Source of the DNA: Macrothele yani
Taxonomy: Eukaryota; Arthropoda; Arachnida; Araneae; Macrothelidae
NCBI GenBank assembly: GCA_039090855.1
Contig: CM077010.1
Coordinates: forward strand, 48,812,905-48,876,904
DNA: 64,000 bases
Direction: 5' to 3'
The notes beneath the pieces were generated by a model, which was given only the letters and a program-made list of their open reading frames with translations, did no database searches and was not told the DNA's origin. Below are positions 33,461 to 45,010 of this stretch, in pieces. Both the position numbers and the translations under genes were made by a program. How positions within the stretch are numbered: the stretch's first letter is position 1; the number at the start of each line of letters is the position of its first letter.

Positions 33461-33727
33461 GTGAATCTCTCCCCTCTGGAAGGTGAAAGCTTTAGGTGAA
33501 ACAGGAATAGGGGAGTCAAGAATTCTTCCTTTGCCATGGCTAAACCCATTAAATTTCGACGTACGAGAAATAGGTGAAACGAGAAGTTTGCTCCAGGTGA
33601 ATCCCTCCCCTCTAGCAGGTGAAAGTTTTAGGCGAGACAGGAAAAGGCGAATCAATAATTCTTTCCTCGCCTAAAATGGCGGAACCCATTAACTTTCGAC
33701 GTACGAAGAATAGGTGAATCAAGAAGT
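33461..33727. repeat. Two-unit tandem duplication, 137-bp period
   Basis: GTGAATC(T/C)CTCCCCTCT starts at 33461 and 33598. Both units contain GGTGAAAG(C/T)TTTAGG and TTTCGACGTACGA, and end with an ATAGGTGAA(A/T)C-like phrase. The units are moderately diverged. Confidence 0.75.
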
Positions 33728-33949
33728 AACCCGGGGAAGAGAGGCTGAAAAATAAACAGCTAAAAAATTCTGTAATTAACTATAATTTATTTCATTCTAG
33801 CATTCCAGGCTTCTAATTGTGCCTGATAATTTTACTGAATGAAATTTTAATTCGACTTAAATCCTTTGAAAAATGCATGGGTCATTCAGTTTTAAATGTC
33901 CAGAACCCCCAATAAGTTTTCAAATCTGTACCTATGATACATTCGCTGC

Positions 33950-34179
33950 CATTATTATTTTTGTTTCTATTGGAGGTTTAACGATCACCTCGAGCAACTC
34001 AGTGGGCTATAAGCAGTTGATCGTCCTTAATTTAGGGCCAATGGTTCCAGGGAAGGGAGAGAGAGCCAGCGCCATGAGACAAACACAACATCCATGCCTT
34101 ACCAGGATTCGAACCCGGACCCATCTCGGACGAATTATCAGAAGTTATTGCTTAGACAACTGTGTCATCGGGGCGGCCC
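33950..34179 (-). mobile_element. tRNA-derived SINE, family 2, copy 2
   Basis: Same family as 6387-6608. On the - strand the head starts near GGGCCGCCCCGATGACACAG, the B box is GGTTCGAATCC, and the body keeps CAACTGCTTATAGCCCA and TCGTTAAACCTCC. A long variable-arm-like stretch before the T-arm suggests a class II (Leu/Ser-like) tRNA ancestor, which is an inference. Confidence 0.65.
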
Positions 34180-36056
34180 ATTAGTTCCGGAAACATTTGT
34201 TAGCGTGACTAGTAGTTTCATCGTACTTGTTACTCATCCCATGCTGTCTCCGCCTTGGCATTAGTAAAGTCGTTTAAGCTCGGTGAATCGTTTGTGAGCA
34301 GCAGTTCGCAGTACGTCACAGCACTCGTAACCTCTCGTATTCATAACGACACATTTTTCAAAATGATCTATTTTTTACATTATATTCATTGTTAATAAGT
34401 CAATTTTTCGTTTTTTTATTACCGTTATTATTTTACCCTCGAGCAAAAAATTCCCCAGAGCTGCCTTAACATCCCCCGAACCTTGTTCACGCGTTCGGAC
34501 ATATTCTGCAACCCTGATTTGCAGCAGTTTTGGTTTTTGGAAAGCTCATTTTTTTTTTTTTTTTCCCCAACCAATGGAAACAAGACTGAATCCTTTCTCA
34601 CTTTGAAATCTATTTATGAAAATTCCACTCCCAGTGACTCAAATCACACAAACCCTGGGAAGCTAAACAACAACAATGATGATGATGATGATGATGATAA
34701 TAATAATAACTCAACTGAAAACTCCCACAGACCATTGAGGCTGGCCAACAACATGGGCAGTGCCGTGGCCTGCAAAGTGCAAATGAGGTCATCTGAAACC
34801 ACTCACAACACTAAACATGGCCACAGAAGGATACAGTAGCACTTTGGAAGCCCATCAAATACATTTACTTCCGACTTGATGCACAATGCCACATGATGGA
34901 CCACATGGAAGGTAATTAACACTGAATGATAAATGGCAGGAATACCAACTTTTTAAAACATGATGCATAATCATGCTGGATATTATTTGTGGTAGATCTC
35001 TATTGTATTGGGCCATCAATTATGAATTGGTGCTGTGCACGTTGCACTGTAAAAGGTGGCACTACCGTTGTTCACCTCTGGAATCCACCTTTCACAGTTG
35101 TGTTACCATTTTGGGCTCCACTCCTGGTACATTTTAATTGCAGAGGCCCTCGAACAACCCACAAATGTCACTGTTTCTAAAACAGATGTGCCAACCCTAT
35201 GTGTGCATAAAATTTGGCCTTTTTCATAAACTCCGATACACCCTCGATTTTACTCATAACGCTTCTAACTTTATTCTCAACTTAACCATCAACCTCTATA
35301 CCCATTTAACCTACAGACCACACCTTCCTTCCTCGTCATGCCAGCAGAATCAGGTGTAACTCGCTTTGCATAGGGATGGCGTTAATACAGTGAACAGATG
35401 TATATTATAAGTGCTTAAATATTGAGCAGTACAAGAAGAATAGCTACATATATGTAATAATTTTTCAAAGAAAATGCATGTTATCCCATTACTCACAATT
35501 TCCTTCTACTGTATTCATCACTTTCCATTTTGTTTAAAGCAAAATTACAGTTAACCACTTGCTTCCCCCACCCTTTCCTAACACGGATTTCACTGCACAA
35601 AGAAGAGGCAGTACCAAATTTTAATTTAGCTTTAAATAAAAGGGAAAATGTATGCATTGTTCTTTAAACAGAGAGAGAGAGAGAGAGAAGAAAGACAAAG
35701 TGTTCAAAATCTGGTTTCGTCCCTGCTCACTCTGCTATGAAAATACCTTTATGTCACGAATATCGCACAGGCTCGACCACAGATGGTGTAAGTACTGATT
35801 ATGAACTTTAATGTTACTTAGCAAAAATCCCCGCACCATTGATTTTTGCATACAGCAAGAGACTGAATGGAAGGAAAACACTCATTTCTCTCAGACAATT
35901 GATTGAAACATGTAAAGCTGCTCTTTTACATTATTAATCACATATTTAAGCACTTATTACAACATTCAGATAAAAAAATTTATGACTGAAATTCATGCCA
36001 GGGACAGAACTTTTCCATCTATGGGACTCGCACATAATATATATATATATATATAT
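34180..36056. other. No gene recognised; simple repeats
   Basis: Contains an ATG/ATA trinucleotide repeat (about 34677-34708), which produces the Asn/Asp run of a chance open frame, a GA run (about 35671-35688) and an AT run reaching 36060. 35590-35860 weakly resembles repeat A (GCTCACTCTGCTATGAAAA). Confidence 0.4.
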
Positions 36057-36364
36057 ATATTGCCCACATCTGTTTTAGGGGTGTAAGGTCAGGTCATGCG
36101 TAACATCACAGCCTCTGCTTGACAAATGTCAACCCCGCCTTCTCGTGGTGCATCCTGTTCCCACTAAAGGGGCTCTGACGACCGCCAATAGCGGTATAAC
36201 TATACCATCAGGAGTAGAGGAAATGCTATCCCACACTCATCAACCCGCTTGGCCAGCGTGGTGAATTATGGCCAAACCCCTCCAAAATTACTCCACAACT
36301 TAAATCTTGGCCCTCAGTCTCCGGCAGCTGGAATATACCTGGCCAAGGCAGCGGCCAGTGCGAC

Positions 36365-37225
36365 ATGAAGGCAGAGGGTGCTAAGAATCCCCGGAGGACC
36401 GCACTAGGCTGCCATCTGATGCTGACTTTGGATACGTATAATGGACGCTCCCTATCTTCTGATTCAAGGCTTCTTGAATTGGAAGAGGAACTACAAAGGA
36501 TCAAGTGGGACATCGTCGGGCTAAGTGAGGTAAGGAGAAAAGGAGAAGATCTCATTGAACTGAAAAGTGGACATCTCTTCTATCATGGGACAGATACTGG
36601 CAGAACTAGTGGTGTAGGATTTATAATAAACAAGAAACTGAAGGATAAAGTTGTAGAAGTTGAAAGTTCCTCCGACAGAACTGCACGACTTGTTATTCAA
36701 CTCTCGAGAAGATACCAGGCTCAGATTATTCAAACTTATGTACCCACCACAAGTCATCCTGAAGAAGAAATTGAAGAATTTTATGAGGAAATTCGTCATC
36801 TAAATAATAAAGGCAAGCAGCACTTAAAGATAATTATGGGAGATTTCAATGCAAAAATAGGGCAACGGCAACAGAATGAAACTTCAGTAGGTAAATTCGG
36901 TCACGGCAACAGAAACCAGCGTGGAAATACTCTCTTAGAGTTTGCAGAGGCAGAAGGGTTTTTCATCTTGAACTCCTTTTTCAAGAAAAAGCCGCACAGG
37001 AAATGGACATGGAGCCATCCAAATGGAACGACAAGTGAAATTGATTTTATTATGTGTAACAAAAAATTCGTCATAGAAGACTGCAGTGTGCTAAACAAGT
37101 TCAACACAGGTAGTGACCATAGATTGGTTAGATGTAAGATGCACCTCAACACTAAACTCGAACGTGGCAAGCTCATAAGACAAACAAAATGTATTGATAT
37201 AACCAATCTTAAAAAAACACCATAA
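36365..37225 (+). pseudogene. RTE apurinic-type endonuclease region, copy 1
   Basis: 286 codons open. The exonuclease-endonuclease-phosphatase fold shows TYNGRSL near the start, the catalytic Glu in IVGLSEVRRKGEDL, GVGFIINKKL, IIMGDFNAKIG, TSEIDFIMC and TGSDHRLVRC (the C-terminal His). This domain nicks target DNA to prime reverse transcription. The frame ends in an A-run (37211-37217) that has one more A than copy 3, so the break is a slippage frameshift into the linker. Confidence 0.8.
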
Positions 37226-37235
37226 TACCTTCAAG

Positions 37236-39243
37236 TTGGAACTGAAGAACAGATTCTCTGCTTTAGAAGGCCTAACATCGAAAGAAGTGGATATTTCTGA
37301 AGTTAACAGAAAAGTAACCAAAGCTCTTATGGAAACAGCAACAAAATTAGCTGGGTTTAAGAACAAGTTGCATGTGAACAAACTATCAGGAAAAACCAAA
37401 ATGTTGATGCAAAAAAGAAGAGATGAGGGCAACTAAGGAAGATGTGACTTCCAAAGTGGAATATATAGAGCTATGCAAGACAGTACGAAAAAGTATCACT
37501 GAAGATGTAAGGAAATTCAACTGTGAACTAGTAAGGAAAGCAATTGAAAACAACCAAAGCCTAAAGATAGCAAAGGGACATCTCAGTAAGGGAAGAAAAC
37601 AGATTATGGCACTGAGAAAAGAAGATGGTTCTGTAACAAGAAATAGAGGCGAAATTTTGACAAGAGTGAAAGATTTCTACTCCAGGTTATATGAAAGGGA
37701 TGATGCATGTACTCCAGACATCATGAAAGGTACCAGTACCAGAGTTCTTCCAGTCCTCCCAGCAGAAGTTGCACATGCAATCAAGAACATGAAGTGGAGA
37801 AAAGCTCCAGGAGAAGATGGAATTACTGTAGACATCATACAAGAAGCAAGTGGAGAAATCTAAACACTACACGCCCAAATTTTCACTCGATGCCTTAATG
37901 AAGGGAAGATTCCTGAGAATTGGAACAATGCTATAATGATCCTGCTACATAAAAAAAGTGACATTGAGGATCTCGGGAACTACAGACCTATCAGCTTCCT
38001 ATCAGTGGTTTATAAAATCTTCACTAAAGTTCTTTCACACCGTTTGAAGGTCACAATGGACATGGCTCAACCGATGGAACAAGCTGGATTCAGGAGTGGC
38101 TACAGCACAATAGATCATATCCACGTACTGAGAGAACTAATTGAAAGAGCGAGGGAATATGAACTTCCATTGTGCATGGCTTTTATCGATTATGAAAAAG
38201 CCTTTGATTCGGTGAAACCATCAGCAGTTACAATGGCTCTGAAATCCTGCGGTATTGAAGATGCGTAGATTAATATTATTAATAACATCTATGAAAATGC
38301 AAGTGCAAAGATTCGGCTGTTTGAAAATACAACACACATAAAAATTGGAAAGGGAGTGAGACAAGGTGACACCATATCTCTGAAGCTCTTTAACGCTACA
38401 TTGGAAAATGTCTTTCAATCACTGAACTGGGAAAACAAAGGGATAAAGATTAATGGAGATTATCTAACCCACCTTCGTTTTGCTGATGGCATAGTCATTT
38501 TTGCAGCTACCCCATCAGAGCTGCAGAGTATGATCCAGGAACTTGCTGACAAGAGTAAAGAAGTGGGATTCAAAATGAACTTTCAGAAGACAAAAGTGAT
38601 GTTCAATGCTTTTACAAGAAATGAAGATTTATCGATTGATGGAGAAAAACTGGAGATAACAGATACGTATGTTTATCTTGGACGGCAGATATCAAGTGAG
38701 GGTCACATTGATGAAGAAATTAATCGGCGTACAAAACTTGCCTGGAGAGCTTTTGGAAAAAACAGCATAATTTTCAAGAGCAATATGCCATTATGTCTTA
38801 AAAGAAAAGTGTTTGATCAATGCATCCTTCCAGTGCTTACGTATGGTGCAGAGACGTGGACCTTAACTAAAAGAGACATACAAAGGCTGCAGACAACTCA
38901 AAGCAGCATGGAGAGGTGCATGCTTGGTGTAACCAGGAGAGATAAGAATAGGAACTCGTGGATCCGAAAAATGACAAGAGTGGAAGACATCATGATCAGA
39001 GTTAAATCCCTGAAATGGCAATGGGCTGGGCATACTGCCAGAAGGACAGATCATCGATGGACAGCCGAAATTTTAGATTGGATTCCAAGGGACAGGAAAA
39101 GACCCAGAAGAAGACCACATGAGAGATGGGTGGATGAAATTCGAAAGTATGCGGGAGTGACATGGAGGAGACTGGCACAAGACAGACCTTTGTGGAGGAA
39201 ACTTGGGGAGACCTTCGTCCAGCAGTGGATTGATAATGGTTGA
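37236..39243 (+). pseudogene. RTE reverse transcriptase region, copy 1
   Basis: After the linker the RT shows WRKAPGEDGITVDIIQEAS, NYRPISFLSVVYKIFTKVL, EQAGFRSGYSTIDHI, AFIDYEKAFDSV and VRQGDTIS. The catalytic FADD box reads FADG (LTHLRFADGIVIFA), a loss of one catalytic Asp. The C-terminal thumb and RTE tail follow (WQWAGHTARRTDHRWT, RPRRRPHERW) and end QQWIDNG. A TAA after SGEI at 37861-37863, a TAG near 38266 and a 2-bp loss near 37422 also break the frame. Confidence 0.8.
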
Positions 39244-39266
39244 CAATGATGATGATGATATTGCCC

Positions 39267-40594
39267 TCAAAGGAAAGCTGTACATACTTGTGTACAAGCT
39301 GAAGGTTTTTTGGAAGAAATCCTGCTTTCAAAGTGAGGGGGTGTCAGCTTTACCAATGGATTTGTTTATGTTTCAGACCACAGCTTTCCGCACGTCACTG
39401 TGCGATAATTTTCTGAACTTCTGAAAACTATCGCACAATGACACAATCATACCCTCAGCTGTGCTTACCCCCCCCTTAAGGGGAGGCATAGCTATGGATA
39501 ATAACTGAAAGGAATGGTTATTCTGCTTCCCAAGATTTTGTGGATAAACACTACTTCCATCTGCCAATGGTGTACACGTGATGCAAAAGGAGAACTGATT
39601 TCACGTCGAAGAAGAAAATTACGATTACAAACATTTTTCACATTCCGTTCTACGTATTTAACTTGTATTAATTGAAATATGACTTATATGTAGGCATTCT
39701 TTAAAAAAAATCTGACCCTGTTTTGTGTTTCACTCTACATATCGCATAGTGGCACACTGAAAGCAGTGATCTCGAAGTTAACAAGTTAACAAATGAGAAT
39801 TTCCGTAACATTTCTTTGAAAGTACTTTCAAAGAATAAAAATCAAATTCTGAAATATTTTTCCACCCAGAGTAAGATTCCTATGGAAATAAGTGTTATTA
39901 ATATGATATGAACAACCTAATTCTGTTTAAAATTTAGACCATCAAATTTCTTGCTTCCAAACATGGAATAAATTATTACTTCCTGTGTGCAATCGTGGGG
40001 CTGCCATTTTTCAAGCTGGACATACAGTGAGTCAGACAATGCATAGATCACTTAGCTGTTGGGGGCCACAGCTGATCAGGTAGCTCTCTCCTCTCGAGTT
40101 TTCACGACAAGCGTGGGAGTGTGTTTTCTGCTCCGTGCTGGGGAAAGAATCTGCGTTATGGAACAGGAAAGGCACAGTGCTTTATGAAAAGTGGTAACTT
40201 ATTAAGGCTGACATGGCTTTTGTTACTTCTTGGGTGAAAGAATTGTGGTCTTAAAAAATGCAGTTTTATGATATAAGTTTCTCAAAAAATGCTGCATAAG
40301 TAATGCAAAGGATGTCTCTGGAATTATTTGGAAACTACAATAAAGAGTCGTACTTTGACGTTTTTTTTTCATAAGACAATCTCAGAAATTTGCATAACTC
40401 ATTTCAATAAATATATTTTCCGAAATCTTGAAAGGTCGACTTATAAGCTGTTCAAGATTTTTCACAAATTTTTTGCTCTTGAAGTAGGGAGGTCAGCTTG
40501 TACGGGAGTATATACAGTTTTCACATATAAGACACAAAATCAAAACAGGTCCTTCTGTAACAGAAATCACAATACAATATTGCAGCTTACTGAC
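39267..40594. other. Intron; palindrome at 39394-39442, otherwise nothing recognised
   Basis: AT-rich intron-like sequence between RTE copy 1 and the exon at 40595. Confidence 0.4.
39394..39442. repeat. 49-bp near-perfect palindrome
   Basis: 24-base arms starting GTCACTGTGCGATAATTTTC meet around one central base, with about three mismatches. It could form a cruciform or a strong RNA hairpin. Its origin is unknown; it may be a tiny fold-back MITE. Confidence 0.6.
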
Positions 40595-40657
40595 CATCAC
40601 TGTCTTCATCTTCATTAGTTTCAGATTTTTCCATCATGGCTTTCTCTGTTTCTGACT
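40595..40657 (-). CDS. Internal exon, first seen of a - strand gene (acidic segment)
   Basis: On the - strand TACATTTCCAG|AG opens the exon and GATG|GTCAGT closes it. The 63 nt read as 2 + 20 codons + 1: SETEKAMMEKSETNEDEDSD, then a G that completes Val with the next exon. Length, phase and acidic composition agree with the exon at 16999-17256. A donor two bases further on (GGTCA|GTAAGC) looks stronger, but would bring a stop codon into the next exon. If real, the intron is about 23 kb and holds the Penelope pair, the DNA-transposon nest and an RTE copy. A short exon like this can arise by chance, hence moderate confidence. Confidence 0.5.
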
Positions 40658-41926
40658 CTGGAAATGTATATAACCACATATGTATATATTTATTTATTTA
40701 CGGAAAAGCTACGAGAAAATAAAACTACATCCAAATGTAAGTTCCAAATAAAATTATGGATCAATTAGTCATAACATATAAAAAAAGAATTCAAGATGTG
40801 ATACAAATAAATATTTATAAAAAATATTTCAGGGGATCACCAGAACTCGGTGCTCTCACACGATACTATGTTCACACTAATTACTTCTAAACACAGTCTG
40901 CAAAAGAATGATTGGGGAAAGGGAATAAATTGTTTATTTTTTCCATTTATCAGACTTCAGCTGGAGAAGTTCCTATTAAACTAGGCTTGGAAGCTTAAGG
41001 TGGACATCAAGTGAAAATCCGCCAATGTATTTTCAATGGGAAAATTTTGTTACATAAGTTCTCATACAAGAAATGCTTCCTGACTTGTGAAAATTCGCAC
41101 ACATACGAAGAAGGCACTGAAAGGCTACGAAGAAGGCACTGAAAGGCTGTCTGTGGCAATCAAATTTGAGAAAAAAATTATAGGAAATATTTTAAAATTA
41201 AATTTCTTTGAGATGGAGTAGTGTAGCCTATTGTTACTAGGTGGCGCTCTAGGTACGTCAAGTACTGAAAATGTGGCATATCCTTGACTTTTTCCTTGAA
41301 TATTCAAAGTTTTCACACAAATAATAATAACTGAGCTGTCATAGACTTTAGTTTAGGATGTCAGTAATTATTTAAATCACTTACATTAGTGTAATCACAT
41401 GCTGGTACTCTAAGATGCTGACCGAAGCTTTTACGAATCATTGCTACCTCCCTCGCAAAGCAGGGGATGGTCGACTGACGGCATCAGGTTTCTGTAGTAT
41501 TTGGGGAAACAGTAATTACGTGTGAAACCTATTGTGCTGACCCTTCTTCACGAATAATGTTTCAAAACAGAACCAATGTTAATCGGGACGGAGCAGGGCT
41601 ATCGGGACGAGGAATGTATGTTTGGCCACGATAGAACGAATGAATCTACGTTAATTTTTCGTTTATTATTTTTTCCATGAAAAAAATGTAATTGTGAAAA
41701 ATGAAAGGAAAAACAATTATCAAAAAATGATGAATAGTAAAAGTAAGACACAGTGGCTCATGAAGGATTTCTTTATGGGGTGGCCCAAAATATTGAAGAT
41801 GCAAATAAAAAAAATATCCCAAAGAAAACATCTGCCAAAATATTGCAAAGCGATAAAAATATATATCCCATACTAAAGGATGCTTCTTATTATTCGTAAA
41901 ATATATAATTAAAAATATGTACCAAT
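40658..41926. other. Intron; no gene recognised
   Basis: AT-rich. AGGTGGCGCTCTAGG at about 41240 resembles an insect CTCF site. A short duplication, GGCTACGAAGAAGGCACTGA, lies near 41101-41143. Confidence 0.4.
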
Positions 41927-43057
41927 ATATTTTTTAAGTTGTGGAGTCATTTTGGAGGGGACTGGCCATAACTCACCATGCTGGCCAAGCGGGTTGGTGA
42001 GTGTGGGATAGCATTTCCTCTAATCCTGATGGTATAGTTATACCGCTATTGGCGGTCGTCAGAGCCCCTTTAAGTAGGAACAGGCTGCACCATGAGAAGG
42101 CGGGGTTGACATTTGTCAAGGAGAGGCTGTGATGTTACGCATCACCTGACCTTGAGACAAGGGGACACCATATCTTCGAAGCTCTTTAATGCCACATTGG
42201 AAAATGTCTTTCAATCACTGAACTGGGAAAACAAAGGAATAAAGATTAATGGAGATTATCTAACCCACCTTCGTTTTGCTGATGACGTAGTCATTTTTGC
42301 AACTACCCCATCAGAGCTGCAGAGTATGATCCAGGAACTTGCTGACAAGAGTAAAGAAGTGGGATTAAAAATGAACTTTCAGAAGACAAAAGTGATGTTC
42401 AATGTTTTTACAAGAAATGAAGATTTATCGATTGATGGAGAAAAACTGGAGATAACAGACATGTACGTTTATCTTGGACAGCAGATATCAAGTGAGCGTC
42501 ACATTGATGAAGAAATTAATCGGCGTACAAAACTTGCCTGGAGAGCTTTTGGGAGAAACAGCATAATTTTCAAGAGCAATATGCCATTATATCTTAAAAG
42601 AAAAGTGTTTGATCAATGCATCCTTCCAGTGCTTACGTATGGTGCAGAGACGTGAATCATAAGTAAAAGAGACATACAAAGGCTGCAGCTCAAAGCAGCA
42701 TGGAGAGGTGCATGCTTGGTGTAACCAGGAGAGATCAGAAGAGGAACTCGTGGATCCGAAAAATGACAAGAGTGGAAGACATCATGATCAGAGTTAAATA
42801 CCTGAAATGGCAATGGGCTAGACATACTGCCAGAAGGACAGACCATCGATGGACAGCCAAAATTTTAGATTGGATTCTAAGGGACAGGAAAAGACCCAGA
42901 AGAAGACCACACAGGAGATGGGTGGATGAAATTCGAAAGTATGTGGGAGTGACATGGAGGAGACTGGCACAAGACAGACCGTTGTGGAGGAAACTTGGGG
43001 AGACCTTTGTCCAGCAGTGGATTGATAATGGTTGACAATGATGATGATGATATTTTT
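41927..43057 (+). mobile_element. RTE retrotransposon, copy 2, with inverted 5' segment
   Basis: About 41935-42153 is the reverse complement of the RTE 5' UTR (compare 36075-36300). It joins at the RTE 5' end directly to the RT region beginning GAGACAAGGGGACACC. The 3' end has the same GAT-type tail. ATATTTTT occurs at 41927-41934 and 43050-43057 as a likely duplication. Everything between the 5' UTR and the last third of the RT is missing. Confidence 0.8.
42153..43035 (+). pseudogene. RTE reverse transcriptase C-terminal part, copy 2
   Basis: Starts at LRQGDTISSKLFNATLENVF and keeps an intact catalytic box (LTHLRFADDVVIFA), unlike copies 1 and 3. A TGA at 42653-42655 and a small deletion near 42690 break the C-terminal part, which resumes with MERCMLGVTRRDQKRNSW and ends QQWIDNG at 43035. 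No endonuclease is present, so it could not move itself. Confidence 0.8.
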
Positions 43058-43896
43058 AAAAAAGCAGCCAGAGAACGAAATACCAAGTGATACCTAATGG
43101 AGAGGGGGCCCCGGAAACCTTGTCCACCCACACTGAATAGGTCACTGGTAAAACAAATGTATGATATAAAATGTTGGTACTTTATTTTATTTTTTTAAGA
43201 AAGTTACATGTATTCTAGTGTCCAAATAACAAAAGCTAGATATGAGCTCACAAATAGCAGCAACAGTCTTCGTTTCGGAATTTGTAATTTCAACTTAAAA
43301 CTTTTTAAATTCGTTTTTCATCATGTTTCATTTCCTGTCTAGGATAAATCAATCTTTTTTTTTTTAATTTGAGAAAATAACCCATAAACCATAAAAAAAT
43401 TTTTTATGCATTTGTTGTAAATAAGTACACGATATTTACACACAAGACATGGAAAAAAAAACAAAGGGTTTATCCAGAAATGAGAACGGACCAAAAGCGT
43501 AACAGCGTGAAAGAACACAAAAATCATCCAGAGAATGTAAATATTGTCCCCAGTAACTTTCTTCAGTCTTGTGTCAAAAATATTTGGCATAATGTGATCA
43601 GGCAAAATGGGAAGACAATTTTAGACTGAAATTTCCTTTTCACGTCCACTAATGATTCCTCCCCCTTCCCTTAATATCTGGCAATATGGGATTTGGCAAA
43701 ATGTTTTTACACCAAATAGGAAGTAAAATTGCTACTGAAATTTCATACCTCGTTTTACAGCCGCTAATGATTTCCATTTGGCAATATGGGATTAGAAAAA
43801 TGAAAAGCGGTTTTCATGTGTGTCTTCTTCATACGCAGGAAATGTTTGCCATGGAAGTAAGCTGTGATAACTTTTCATTTTCTTTTTCCTTTCTTT
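43058..43896. other. No gene recognised
   Basis: AT-rich, with T-runs and short chance frames. TTTGGCAATATGGGATT occurs near 43677 and 43777, a minor local duplication. Confidence 0.4.
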
Positions 43897-45010
43897 ATTC
43901 ACAACGTTTACAGAGAAAATCAAGTTAATAATATTGGGCATTTACTTAGGCGCGAAATATTAATTCATAGGCCCTAGGCCTTTTAATAGTTTTTACTTTA
44001 CCATTGCCATATTCACAACGTTTACACATCAAATTAAATTAATAACATTGCGCCTTTATTTAGGCACAAAATATTTATTCACAGGTCCTAGGCCTAGGTT
44101 TAGGCCTTTTTAGCAGTTTTTATTCTACCAATGTCATATTCACAACGTTTACACAGCGAATCATGATAATATTGGACGCTTACTGAGGCACGAAATATTA
44201 ATTCATAGGCTCTAGGCCTTTTTAATAGTTTTTACTCCATCAATGCCATATTCACAACGTTTACACAGCAAATAAAGTTAATAATATTATACTTTTTTAC
44301 TTGGGCACGAAATATCAATTCATAGGCCCAGACCTAGGGCCTATGAACGAATATTTCGTGCCTAAGCAATATTATTAAATTCTTTTTTTTTTGTGTAAAC
44401 ATTATGAATATGGCATTGATAGAGTAAAAACTATTAACAAGGCCTGGGCCTAGGGCCAATGAATTAATACTTTGTGCCTAAGTAAAAGCGCAATATTTAT
44501 TACTACTAAAAACTACTAAAAAGGACTAAAGCCAATGAATTAATATTTCGAGCCTAAGCAAACTCCAATATTATTAACTTGATTTGATGTGTAAACGTTG
44601 TGAATACGGCATTGGTAGAATAAAAACTGTCAGAAAGGCCTAGGGCCTATGAATTAATATTTCGGGCCGAAGAAAATGCCCAATATTATTAACTTGATTT
44701 TCGGCGTAAACGTTGTGAATATGTCATTGGTAGAATAAAAACTGGTAAAAGGGCCTAAACCTAGGCCTAGGAATAAATATTTCGTGCCTAAATAAAAGCG
44801 CAATATTATTAACTTGATTTGATGTGTAAGCGTTGTGAATATGACACTGGTAGAATAAAAAGTGTCAAAAAGGCCTATGACTTTAATATTTAGTGCCTAA
44901 GTAAAAGCGCAATGCTATTGACTTGATTTAATACATAAGCGTTATGAAATATGAAATCGGAAGATTAAAAGCTGTTAAAAAGGCCGAGGTTAGGCCCTAT
45001 GAATTAATTA
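43897..45010. repeat. Inverted satellite-like array of about 115-bp units
   Basis: Four units in + orientation start with ATTCACAACGTTTAC at about 43897, 44011, 44137 and 44249. They share GCACGAAATATTAATTCATA and TAGGCCTAGGCC. From about 44335 the same unit continues in reverse orientation (CGTTGTGAAT or close variants near 44398, 44596, 44711, 44831 and 44940). The switch falls in an AGACCTAGGGCCTATGAA-type palindromic block. Long inverted repeats built from tandem sub-units recall FB/Foldback transposons. No open frame or target duplication was found. Confidence 0.8.

Larger units (their letters stand above)
36066..39257 (+). mobile_element. RTE-clade non-LTR retrotransposon, copy 1 (near full length)
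   Basis: ATATTGCCC is duplicated at 36057-36065 and 39258-39266. The element has a 5' UTR (start ACATCTGTTTTAGGGG), an endonuclease-RT reading frame with breaks, a very short 3' UTR and a GAT/ATG trinucleotide tail, all typical of RTE/BovB-like LINEs. Its 5' end is 12-15 bases longer than copy 3's. Inactive. Confidence 0.85.

Noticed and set aside
34483..34839. Open frame with an Asn/Asp run
   Set aside because: The run is a translated trinucleotide microsatellite; there are no splice sites or domains around it.
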